NCBI RefSeq assembly: GCF_000252445.1
Contig: NC_017792.1
Location: forward strand, 1-64,000
Direction of reading: 5' to 3'
Origin: Deinococcus gobiensis I-0
GTDB lineage: Bacteria > Deinococcota > Deinococci > Deinococcales > Deinococcaceae
Length of the DNA stretch: 64,000 bases
Positions within the stretch are counted from its first letter, which is position 1. Every line of letters begins with the position of its first letter. The notes under the pieces are model-generated. The model saw only the letters and a program-made list of their open reading frames with translations, was not told the origin of the DNA and made no database searches. Of this stretch, positions 24,343 through 33,095 are shown piece after piece. A program made the position numbers and the translations under genes.

Positions 24343-24830
24343 TCAGGTAGGCGGATAGAGTCGGTGCAGTTTTGTTCGAGCCGCTTCCGCACCAAATTTC
24401 CACTGAATCGCCCGCGCATGTGTATTGCGCACCTGCTCGTACACGCCCACCACACGTTCCAACTCCTCTCGATTCGGAATCCGGTGATCCAGTGCCTGTT
24501 TCGTCAGCGCCGCAAACTCAAGCTCAATGGCATTCAACCAACTCCCGTGTTTCGGTGTGAAGTGAAACTCCAACTTTTGTGCCAAGCGACGGGCTTCCGC
24601 AGGATTGAACGCCTCATACAGGGCACCCTTGGTATGGGTTGCAAGGTTGTCCAGCACCACACGAATCATCACCGCTTGTGGGTACAGCTCGTTCACGAGC
24701 TGTTTCATGCTTCGCGCAAAATCCAACTTCGTATGTCGTTGCGTCACCTCAAAATGCCCCCGACCAGTTTTCGGCTTCAGGTATCCAAAGAGATTCAGGC
24801 TTCCCAGTCGTACAATAGCATCTTGCCGGC
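24343..24830 (-). pseudogene. IS630-family transposase, C-terminal fragment
   Basis: The frame contains LNLFGYLKPKTGRGHFEVTQ, the second Asp region VIRVVLDNLATHTKGALYEA, and the HGSWLNAIELEFAALTKQAL block ending the DDE triad of IS630/Tc1-like transposases. The N-terminal half with the HTH and first Asp is absent; similarity stops near 24830. It was inserted into or beside the truncated IS4 copy. Confidence 0.8.
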
Positions 24831-24929
24831 GATCCTGAGACTTTTCAAAAATGGCTATTAAGAGAGTTTCCTCAAAATTTGTAGCTGGCAGCAAGTATGT
24901 AGCAACTGTGCACAAGTACCTCAGATGGG

Positions 24930-25430
24930 TTAATCGTTGTCCAGCGGTTCTGGACTATAATACTGACTTCGTAAATCACCAGTTACTTGCGCCCCCGCTA
25001 ACCAAATACGTATCTGATCAATCACCACGTCTGAAGGCAGCCGTCCTTGTCCCCTCAGGGCGCATTCCCACACTGTCAGAACGCGCCAGCCAGCTTCGAG
25101 CAATTGTTTAGACGCTTCTTGATCACGTTCCACATTACGGGTCAGCTTTGCTACCCAGAACTCCTGACGACTCTTCGGCCAGTGGAAAAGTGGGCAATGG
25201 TGACGGTGCCAGAAGCATCCATGAATAAAGATCACAGCGCGATATTTCGGCAGGACCAGATCAGGTGTACCCGGCAGGCGACGGTCGTTGAGTCGGTATC
25301 GGAAGCCCGCTCCATGTAGTAGCCGGCGCACTACCATTTCTGGTTTTGTGTCCTTTGCCCGGATACGCGACATATTCAAACGCCGTTGGTCAGGGGTAAG
25401 TACGTCCGTCGTCGACGTTTTTTTCGTCAT
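24930..25430 (-). CDS. vsr: Very short patch repair endonuclease (Vsr)
   Basis: 166 residues from ATG 25430, preceded by GGAG; the four-codon longer frame lacks a site. Key blocks: MSRIRAKDTKPEMVVRRLLH, then RLPGTPDLVLPKYRAVIFIH and GCFWHRHHCPLFHWPKS, giving the catalytic Asp, the His pair and the zinc ligands of Vsr, and RDQEASKQLLEAGWRVLTVW. Vsr nicks next to T:G mismatches that arise when 5-methylcytosine deaminates, so it fits with the C5 methyltransferase at the head of the operon. It overlaps the end of the DUF2357 gene by about 40 bp. Confidence 0.92.
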   Translation of the reverse strand: MTKKTSTTDVLTPDQRRLNMSRIRAKDTKPEMVVRRLLHGAGFRYRLNDRRLPGTPDLVLPKYRAVIFIHGCFWHRHHCPLFHWPKSRQEFWVAKLTRNVERDQEASKQLLEAGWRVLTVWECALRGQGRLPSDVVIDQIRIWLAGAQVTGDLRSQYYSPEPLDND

Positions 25431-27093
25431 GCCGCTCCGCATCCTGCATGATGAATCTCAGCGTGTCCGTCACTTCTGACATGGTCATGCCGGGCCGCAT
25501 AGAGAGGGCCCCGAACCGAAAATGCCGTCGATATCCCTGGTGAAATAATCGACCCGGTAGCGCCTCTGTCTGCCACTGCCCACGCAGTAGAGGTACATGC
25601 GGGCTAAGAAGGTAGGCCGCATGTACGGCCTCCTGTATGATTTCTCCCTCTCCGTGCTTCTGTGCTAAGACGATTGCATCGCGATACATATGGATAGATG
25701 CCAGCGCCTCTCCCAGCGCTTGATTGATTCGATACTTGCTGTCCAGTACCACCAGTCCAGCAGACCCGGACAGTACGATGTCTGGCCTCATATGGCGGCT
25801 GTACGTTCCCTGGACCGCTACATCATTTAGCCACGCACGTTCATTCCAGTACTCTTTGAAGTTCAGCTGGAACGCGAGCTGCCCACCGCTGACCAGAGGT
25901 ATACGGACAGCCTCCGCCACTAACAGGATGCCGCTGGCCTTACTGACATCCTCGAAGAGGCCATCTGTAGATCCTGGAGGCAGGAGTTGTAGGTCGTATG
26001 CGGCCCGCAGGAGTCTGAGGAAGCACCAGAGCTCATATAACCGGAAAGTCTGGGCTAAAGGGAGATTGAGGAAAGTTCCAGTTATGGCAGAGAGTCCCAG
26101 ATTGAACTCACGGTAGAGTCGCAGGAACGCCATATAGCGGGGAACCCGCCGAAAGGTAGCCGTTACAGTCAATCGCCCTGTACCGGCGAATACTTCCCGA
26201 AATACTGGGAGATTCAAAAGAACTGCCAGTCGACGTGATGCCTGTCGTACACGCTGGGCCCACACGTCCTGCAACCGCTGCTGCGAATTATCATCCGCGC
26301 GTGACAATTCCAACCGGTTAGCCATCACGTTCAGCCACCCGATCCAGCTCTGAAGGGCTGCCTGGATATCTCTATGTTCCGGGATGTCGTAGGTATCTGT
26401 CCTTCTGCCCTGTCGGATTCGGGCTGGGAGATGCCCTTTGAGCTCTCTCGGCAGACGTCCGGGATGAACAGTCTCATGCAGCAGCATGCCCCCATGCAGG
26501 CTGTTCAGAATCTCCTTTCCTGTAGCCGTGCGGGCCTGATGCCATGGGCGAATGTCCTCAACACGCTGCAGGCGTCGCTGTGGTGTACGTGATATTTCCT
26601 GTACAGCACGCTCGATGGCAGGCAGACGAGAGAGCAGGTACTCCAGACGGGCTATGGGAGGGGGACGGCGTGTCTCGGTTACAGCCACACCTGTCCGAAA
26701 GCTACTGATGGCAAACAGCGCTAGAGTATCTTCCAGAATGTCCCGGACCATGCGGTCAAATTCATCCCGCGTAAGCTTGCGTAGATCCGGATCGGTCACG
26801 ATTTCAACGGTCTGAGGCCTGAAGCCAGGGCGCTCCAACCGCAGTTCCACACTGCCTGCGTAAAATCCCGGAGACCAACGCCATCGGGCAGTCGTCATGT
26901 CTGGCGGCCGAAGAGCCTCAAGGGCAAGACCATCAATGAACAGGTTGGCCGTTAGAGCTGCCGTAGTGTTTCTGAGCTCGAAAAAATACTCTCTCTGTTC
27001 CTGTACTGTTCCCGCAGGTAGAAATTCGGCCAATGGCCAGAGTGTCCAGGTTTCTCCAGTTTGTGGAGACAGGAGACACAGGGCCTCGTCCAT
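25390..27093 (-). CDS. DUF2357 / PD-(D/E)XK protein, McrC-like restriction subunit
   Basis: 567 residues. The N-terminal 300 resemble DUF2357 (for example the VELRLERPGFRPQTVEIVTD strands). The C-terminal third holds a nuclease core, MRPDIVLSGSAGLVVLDSKY, giving Asp then D-x-K of the PD-(D/E)XK fold, followed by a conserved helix (SIHMYRDAIVLAQ). This domain pair is the usual companion of McrB-like ATPases in type IV-like and LlaJI/BsuMI-type systems and supplies DNA cleavage. The ATG overlaps the stop of the McrB-like gene (TGATG). Confidence 0.8.
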   Translation of the reverse strand: MDEALCLLSPQTGETWTLWPLAEFLPAGTVQEQREYFFELRNTTAALTANLFIDGLALEALRPPDMTTARWRWSPGFYAGSVELRLERPGFRPQTVEIVTDPDLRKLTRDEFDRMVRDILEDTLALFAISSFRTGVAVTETRRPPPIARLEYLLSRLPAIERAVQEISRTPQRRLQRVEDIRPWHQARTATGKEILNSLHGGMLLHETVHPGRLPRELKGHLPARIRQGRRTDTYDIPEHRDIQAALQSWIGWLNVMANRLELSRADDNSQQRLQDVWAQRVRQASRRLAVLLNLPVFREVFAGTGRLTVTATFRRVPRYMAFLRLYREFNLGLSAITGTFLNLPLAQTFRLYELWCFLRLLRAAYDLQLLPPGSTDGLFEDVSKASGILLVAEAVRIPLVSGGQLAFQLNFKEYWNERAWLNDVAVQGTYSRHMRPDIVLSGSAGLVVLDSKYRINQALGEALASIHMYRDAIVLAQKHGEGEIIQEAVHAAYLLSPHVPLLRGQWQTEALPGRLFHQGYRRHFRFGALSMRPGMTMSEVTDTLRFIMQDAERHDEKNVDDGRTYP

Positions 27094-28790
27094 CAGCGGG
27101 AGGCCTGGAAAGAGCCGTATTCATTCAGTTCACTTTCCAGTCGGTTTAACAGGTCAGATGACCGAGGCAAGGCTGCAAGATGGTGTTTCAGGGTCGATAG
27201 CAGTGAGCGTTGCCCCTCGCCTCCCTGAAGACGGATCAGTACCTTCTGTACGAGAAGATCATCTAGAAGCTCCGTAGCAGGCTGTCGAGTAACTGGCAAG
27301 GCGAAGCTAAGATAACGTAGGAATTCTGCTGCAGTGCGATAGCCAAAATGCATGCGATGTTGTGCCAGCGCGCCATGAACCGTCAGCAATAGGGGTCTGC
27401 TCTCCTGCACGGCAATAGCCAGCTCTAATCGGCTAGCCTGCTGCTCAAGGAAGCCCTCCAGATCCACTTCGGACATGTCAATCAACATGGCTCGGTCCAG
27501 CACTTTATCGCTCAGGGCATTCGTCGTCTCGTCAATGTTAATTGTGCCTGTGATGAACAGATTCGATGGCAATGTCAGCGAGGAGGGTACCTCTACACCT
27601 GTACTACCCTGAATGGGTACCCCTGCCTGATGCAGTCGCAGAGGCGCACCCGATTCCAGGGCGCTAAGCACGTCAGCAAGGTAGTACTCCACACGTGCCA
27701 GATTCATCTCGTCAAGGATCACGAACACTGGTGCATCTGGATATGCTGTTGCCAGCAGGAGGGCCTCAAGAAAGGGAGGCACGATGTATCGCCCGGATAG
27801 GACGTCGTGGTAACCCAGAAGTCCTGAAGGATCCGTCCAGTCCGGTCGAACTGGACAGACAATAAGCAGTGGATCCTCAGCATCCTTTCCCTCCACACCA
27901 TGTACAGCACGGGCATAATCCAGGGCCAGTTTGGTCTTGCCCGTACCACTAATGCCAGCAAGAATCACAAAGTGCTTGTGATCCTGAAAGTTCAGTGCAG
28001 CGTGGTAGCGGGCAACCAGACGGTCTGGGTAGTACCCCCCCTGGCTACGTACATCGGCAAGGATCCTGTCTATCGAGAGCGTGCGAGGCAGGCGCTGCAT
28101 GTCAGGCTGTAGGGCGCGTGTGTCAGGCCATACACGCACTTCCTGAACCTTCTCCGGGCCGACAAATCGAGCAAGATAACCAATGAACTCCCGTGTCAGC
28201 AAGCTACGTCGGGCAGAGGCCTCCGGTGGATAAACTGCGAAGACGACTCGATCAACCACCACTGCTGGTGCGGCTATGCTCAGGTCCATCTTAAGGGTGT
28301 CCCAAAAGCCCTTGTTGCGCAGATATAGCAGACCGTCAGAGTTCAAGTAAATCGCAACAAGATTGTTACGGTTTGAATAGGTCAGTGGCCCGGGAGCAAC
28401 ATACATCTCGGCATGGGACACTGTCTGCCCGAATAGTCCGGCCGGAACGACAGTGGCCTCCACAGGTTCTGCCTCTTCAGCACTTCGACTGGCTGCACCT
28501 ATGCGCTTCATATCAGCGAGACGTTGACGAAGGGCCGGTAACCCCTCACGGATCTGTAGCGCGAAGTAGACCTCATCCTCTGGTGGGAAGCGGATGACAC
28601 AGATCAGAAGGAGTTGATCTGCTTGCTCGGAGAAAGCGTTGAGATTGGCAACGCCGAGTTGCAGGCCCCCCTCAATGACCTTCGCACTATTGGACACGCC
28701 TAGAAGTTTGTTCTGGGCGCTGTTACCTGAAAACTCAAGAACATACCGGGCTGCGGCTTCAAACGACCGCTGGCGTTCGTTCAGATCCAT
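27093..28790 (-). CDS. McrB-like AAA+ (GTPase-type) restriction subunit
   Basis: 565 residues. The N-terminal 230 form a target-recognition-like domain. The AAA+ part has Walker A ILAGISGTGKTKLALDYA (near residue 270), Walker B VFVILDEMNLARVEYYLADV, and the McrB signature region FITGTINIDETTNALSDKVL followed by DRA. McrB-type motors form rings that translocate DNA and activate the nuclease subunit. It starts at ATG 28790 behind AAGGAG, overlapping the methyltransferase end by about 30 bp. Together with the next gene it gives the restriction half of the operon. Confidence 0.85.
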   Translation of the reverse strand: MDLNERQRSFEAAARYVLEFSGNSAQNKLLGVSNSAKVIEGGLQLGVANLNAFSEQADQLLLICVIRFPPEDEVYFALQIREGLPALRQRLADMKRIGAASRSAEEAEPVEATVVPAGLFGQTVSHAEMYVAPGPLTYSNRNNLVAIYLNSDGLLYLRNKGFWDTLKMDLSIAAPAVVVDRVVFAVYPPEASARRSLLTREFIGYLARFVGPEKVQEVRVWPDTRALQPDMQRLPRTLSIDRILADVRSQGGYYPDRLVARYHAALNFQDHKHFVILAGISGTGKTKLALDYARAVHGVEGKDAEDPLLIVCPVRPDWTDPSGLLGYHDVLSGRYIVPPFLEALLLATAYPDAPVFVILDEMNLARVEYYLADVLSALESGAPLRLHQAGVPIQGSTGVEVPSSLTLPSNLFITGTINIDETTNALSDKVLDRAMLIDMSEVDLEGFLEQQASRLELAIAVQESRPLLLTVHGALAQHRMHFGYRTAAEFLRYLSFALPVTRQPATELLDDLLVQKVLIRLQGGEGQRSLLSTLKHHLAALPRSSDLLNRLESELNEYGSFQASR

Positions 28791-30273
28791 GCTGCTCCTT
28801 GCTGATCACACTCTCTATGCCTATCTGTAAGGTTTGACGCATCTCACTGGCAATAGCCCACGCCAGGAGCGGTGGTACTGCGTTACCGATCTGCTTGAAT
28901 GCCGGATTCATGGTTCCTCTGAAAACGAAGCCATCAGGGAAGGACTGAAGACGGGCAGCCTCGCGCACAGAAATGGTCCGGGCCTGAGCACTGTCGTAAT
29001 GAATGTGACTATAACTATCCTTACCCAGGTGAGCCATCAGCGTTCGTGCTGGCCGGTCAGCTTCCATCTTCCGCCACTTGTTCGGAAACTTGGTGACGTC
29101 ATAGGGAGGTACTATAGCGGCCTGCAACTCTTCATAGGCCGGCGTTCCTGGAGACAACTCTTCACCCTGCGCCCGACGGGTTACCAAAGTCTCCTGGAAC
29201 AGATCCTGTGCGTGTCCCCAGGCCTGAGGATACTGGTCACCTGGATTCATTCTCCGGAAGATGTCCCAGTCACGGGGTAGGTGACGGATCACGTGGTCCT
29301 TCAAACCTGCATCATTCTCGAATCCGGGCCAGTGACGCATTAGGTGGGCATATGACTCAGGGGCTACAGACGATGGATAAGGCACCAGACCTTCAAAGCG
29401 CTGTGCACCCTTTCTTGATCGACCTTCCAAGTGGGCAGTAATGGTCGGAAGATCTGACAGAGCTTCACGGGCGGTGACGGCGGGAGTCAGATCTGGGGTA
29501 GCTTCCGGCGGGTGAACGTATCTGAATTGTGGAGCTTCCTCAAACAATCCGCCACGCTTGAGGAACTTCAGCGCCACTTGACGAGAACCCTCATAGCCCG
29601 GGGGCAACCGCAGCCAGTGCGTTGGCAAAGGAAAAGATACCTCCTGGCCAAGTTCCTGGCGATAGGCTACTAGGAACATCCGCTCGCGCATCTGTGGCAC
29701 ACCGTAATAGGCTGCATTCAACAGGGTGTAGCGCGCTACATAACCTAGATCCTCAAGGAACTCGGCCGTCTCTTCGGCAATGTTCTGACCCCCGTGATTC
29801 AGGACGTCTGGCACGTTCTCCATCAACAGGGCGACGGGCTGGAAAGCCTCTACATACTTCAGATACTCCATGTACAGGCGGGAGCGAGGGTCCTGTCTGT
29901 AGGCCTCCGGGTGCTCCAGAATCTCGCGAAGTTTGGAACGCCCTACCCGGGCAAAGGCCTGACAGGGCGGCCCACCGACGATCACATCGATGCCCTCAGC
30001 AACTGGCCCGAGCTCAAACTCGTCAGCAACCTTCTGCGGTGGGGTTATCGTGATGTCGCGTGCGACCATGTGACACGCCTTCCCCTGATGGAAGTTGACG
30101 GCATGAGATGCTGCCGCGGCCTGATCGAATTCTACGGCCGCTGATATTTGGAAACCTGCTTTGCTGAAGCCGAGAGATAGGCCACCACACCCTGAGAACA
30201 GATCCAGTACCCGCGGTGGCGCACCCTCAGCCAGCCGCTGGAGCTTTTTTTGGAGTATTACTGCATCAGACAC
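28759..30273 (-). CDS. C5-cytosine DNA methyltransferase
   Basis: GTG 30273 is preferred as start (MSDAVILQKKLQRLAEG); the frame is open further to 30369 but the extension looks noncoding. Motif I is VLDLFSGCGGLSLGF; IV VGGPPCQAFARVGR with the Pro-Cys nucleophile; VI LLMENVPDVL; VIII MRERMFLVAY; X FKQIGNAVPPLLAWAIA. All ten-motif landmarks are present, so the enzyme should be active. It protects host sites from the McrB/DUF2357 nuclease; the target sequence is set by the long region before motif IX and cannot be read here. Confidence 0.9.
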   Translation of the reverse strand: MSDAVILQKKLQRLAEGAPPRVLDLFSGCGGLSLGFSKAGFQISAAVEFDQAAAASHAVNFHQGKACHMVARDITITPPQKVADEFELGPVAEGIDVIVGGPPCQAFARVGRSKLREILEHPEAYRQDPRSRLYMEYLKYVEAFQPVALLMENVPDVLNHGGQNIAEETAEFLEDLGYVARYTLLNAAYYGVPQMRERMFLVAYRQELGQEVSFPLPTHWLRLPPGYEGSRQVALKFLKRGGLFEEAPQFRYVHPPEATPDLTPAVTAREALSDLPTITAHLEGRSRKGAQRFEGLVPYPSSVAPESYAHLMRHWPGFENDAGLKDHVIRHLPRDWDIFRRMNPGDQYPQAWGHAQDLFQETLVTRRAQGEELSPGTPAYEELQAAIVPPYDVTKFPNKWRKMEADRPARTLMAHLGKDSYSHIHYDSAQARTISVREAARLQSFPDGFVFRGTMNPAFKQIGNAVPPLLAWAIASEMRQTLQIGIESVISKEQHGSERTPAVV

Positions 30274-30729
30274 GCAGACGCGCCCCCGACTGAAAAAGCA
30301 TTGGTGATGACCAGGACGGCAAAAAGGCTTTTCTGCTCCAAAACTGCATGAGCTGATGATGCCATACATATCACACTAAAAGCCAGGTATTTTCCGGCGT
30401 GATGCTTATCCAGCTCATGTTGCTTAGAGTACTGCTTTAGATGCACACATATTTCATATATTAGTGTGGATAACTTACGCTTACGCAGTAATATAATAAT
30501 TTGAGATTTTTATCACTTTCCCTGTCAAATAATCTGAAGAAAATATATTTATCGGCCCCGCCTTCATCGTTAGTATGACTCGCTACTTTTCGTCTGCATA
30601 GTTAGTTATAAATCGAGAGCGTCGAGTGCTTGAAGAATACTGGAGGATCTTACCGTAACTGCCACTCAGTAACTGAGTCATTGAGCTAGTGGAGATGTAC
30701 CCCTCTGATGGTTTCCACCTGTCTCCCGC
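30274..30729. other. AT-rich intergenic stretch upstream of the methyltransferase
   Basis: Much lower GC than its surroundings, especially 30410-30620. No convincing gene. It must contain the promoter of the R-M operon. A CTCAGTAACTGAG palindrome (about 30666-30679) resembles the outer bases of the IS4-family ends nearby and may be a relic of an earlier copy. Confidence 0.45.
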
Positions 30730-31852
30730 CTCAGTACCCGACAGTTTTTCAAGGGCTTGAAATTTTGCGGCTAACACGCAAGAACAGAGCGCGTCCCTGC
30801 CTGCCCTCCAGTCCCTGATGCGCTGCTTCGCCGCGCACTTTCCGGAATATCGGAAAAATCAGATTGAGCTGTTTGCCCGCGTCGTCTTTGCTCTCATTCA
30901 GACCAAAGATGTTCGCCACGCCGCTCTCGCGGCGCGGTTCCCGGGGGAAGCTCAGACTGATTCGGTCATCCGTCGTGTGGAACGCTTTTTTGATCGGCAT
31001 CCCCTCTGTCCGGCTGACGTCGCCCGGTTGGTTCTGCTGCTCTTGCCGGATCGCCGACCTCGCGAGTTCATTCTCGACCGTACAAACTGAAAGCTCGGCC
31101 AGCAGAACGTCAATATCCTGCTTTTGGCGGTCGTCTGGCGAGAGGTTGCCATCCCGCTGCTGTTCGAGCTGCTGCCCCATGGGGGCAGCAGCGACACGCA
31201 GACACGCCACGTCCTGCTGGACGATGTGCTGTGTTTGCTGTCCTGCACGCACATTCGTGTGCTCTACGCCGACCAGGAATTCATCGGCGAAGCCTGGATT
31301 AGCGGCTTGGTCCAGCGGGGAATTCCGCTGTGTGTCCGGCTCCGGGTGGACACGATGGTCGACGAGTGGCGCGCGGACGACTGGTTGGCCCGGTTGCCAC
31401 CAGAGGCCACCGGCCTCTGGTGCGAAGACGTCGAGGTGTACGGCCAGGCGATGAAGGTCGTCCTGACGCGCACAGCAGGTGGTGGACCGTTCATAGTCGC
31501 GAGCAACACGGGCGCAGTGCAGGAGATTCAGACTAGGTATCGGCGACGCTTTCGGATCGAGTGTCTGTTTCGCGCTTTGAAGACAAAGGGCTTCAATCTC
31601 GAGAACACCCACATGACGCTCCACGATCACGTGGAGCGCCTGCTGTGCCTGCTCACCGTGGCGTATGTCTGATGCGTCCTGGTGGGTGTCGTTCAGGAAG
31701 TCAAACGCAAATCGCACGGTCGCAGAGCCTGGAGCGTGATCACGCTCGGCCTCCGAACCCTGATTCGTGCCCTCGGTCAGCCAGCGGGTCTACCCCTGAT
31801 CGTTCTGTTCATGCCCTCCCAGACAGTTTCTTGAAAACTGTCAGTTACTGAG
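30730..31852 (+). mobile_element. IS4-family element, copy 2, full length but inactive
   Basis: The ends match as inverted repeats: left CTCAGTACCCGACAGTTTTT, right (read inward) CTCAGTAACTGACAGTTTTC. About 1.12 kb. The only gene is a transposase broken by stop codons. No clear target duplication is visible. Confidence 0.85.
30818..31834 (+). pseudogene. IS4-family transposase with two in-frame stops
   Basis: Frame: MRCFAAHFPEYRKNQIELFA to FILDRTN, then TGA (31088-31090) where copy 1 has TGG (Trp), then KLGQQNVNILLLAVVWREVA, VRVLYADQEFIGEAW (Asp region), RRRFRIECLFRALKTKGFNL (the YREK-like Glu region, here without the usual Tyr), then a second TGA at 31670-31672, after which the frame runs on to SQTVS-stop at about 31834. 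Both stops are consistent with TGG to TGA changes. Confidence 0.8.
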
Positions 31853-32206
31853 TCGCCCCTCACCGTAACAGTTGAAATTGCCTGTTCGCAGGCTCCTACG
31901 CAGATTGGTAATTGGCTCAACTTCGGTGTACACAAGCTCTCTAGCCATTGAGTGCAGCGTTCGTGTGCTGGAAAATCGGTACGACATGGCTGTTGCCTGT
32001 GTTGAGCACCCAAATAGCGACTCATAAAAGTGGTTTCACATAAATCCAGGAGGTGGTATGGGATTCCAGGCACGCTGAACTCCTGAATGAGATACATGCC
32101 CCTGCACCTTCGGAAGTGTCATCTGGCAGCCCCTAGTACATTCAGCGGATTACTCATTCAGGTCATTCCTTGTACGCTTCCATCACACGACTCTCCACCT
32201 CTGAAT
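31853..32206. other. Intergenic stretch, no gene recognised
   Basis: One AGGAGG at about 32047 precedes only a seven-codon frame starting at 32057. The upstream extension of the gene at 32207 has no coding character. The region probably carries the promoter of the defence island. Confidence 0.4.
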
Positions 32207-32953
32207 ATGCAGAGTCGCTTTTTTCAGGAGCTTCATCAACGCCGGCAGGCGGCGGCCCTAGTTACCCAGGGTGCCGTCGAACGGGAAGCCTTTATTACTG
32301 GCCTGCTGTCCGATACACAGCTGGTTGCGGATGCCGTCAGCGCCTTCCTCGCACGCCTAAAGCAGTCTCAGGTCAGTGGACCGCTGTTCAGCCTCGCCGT
32401 CATTGAGGCCCGCTCCGTCGTCCTTCGCACAGCGCACCGGCGCTGTGACGATCTGCTGTCCTGGCAGGAGGTACGCTCCCCGCTGGCCGGCTGGTGGGGC
32501 CTTCAGGCCAGTTTCGAATACAACAATGACGGTCGTCGGTTTGCCGAGGGACTGTGCGGGTACCTCCGCTCGACCCGGGAGACGTTCGCGCTGGACAGCG
32601 ATCACCATGTGACCGAGGCGGGTGATCTGGCGTTCGTCACACTGGTCGATGACCATGCCGATCCGGCCCTCCGTTTTGAGCGGAGCAACGCCTCCCGGGA
32701 GCTCTACGCTCTCCTGTCGCTGGCCTGTGACAGCACTGCGGCTGCGTGGCTGAGAGACTGGCTGCGCGTCGATGCGCTTGACCGTGATGAACCGGTGGTG
32801 TTCAGTTCCCACGGTGCCCGCCTGTGCTGGCATTACGGTGCCCAGCGCAGCCTTGCCTCCGATCAGGGTGTGACCGAGCGCACCCTGCGAAACCGTTCCC
32901 GCCGTGTAGAGCTGATGCTCAGCGGAGTCGCTCAACTGGCGAGGGCCGCATGA
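32207..32953 (+). CDS. Unknown protein with a C-terminal HTH-like segment, first gene of the defence island
   Basis: 248 residues from ATG 32207; the open frame to 32087 looks noncoding and lacks a site. No family is recognised for the first 200 residues. The last 35 (RSLASDQGVTERTLRNRSRR then VELMLSGVAQL) look like a helix-turn-helix, so a regulatory role for the island is possible. It lies about 140 bp before the NERD-helicase gene on the same strand. Confidence 0.5.
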   Translation: MQSRFFQELHQRRQAAALVTQGAVEREAFITGLLSDTQLVADAVSAFLARLKQSQVSGPLFSLAVIEARSVVLRTAHRRCDDLLSWQEVRSPLAGWWGLQASFEYNNDGRRFAEGLCGYLRSTRETFALDSDHHVTEAGDLAFVTLVDDHADPALRFERSNASRELYALLSLACDSTAAAWLRDWLRVDALDRDEPVVFSSHGARLCWHYGAQRSLASDQGVTERTLRNRSRRVELMLSGVAQLARAA

Positions 32954-33095
32954 GCCGCTCTCCTCCCCACAGCCCTTCCCCCGACGGGTGCCCTGCCATC
33001 CCCGCCGTCCTTAAGGGCAAATCTGCGCTCGGCTGGTTGGCAGCCGGGGTAGCGTCTCGCATGCAGACGCTGAATACATCCATGGAGCCTGCCAG

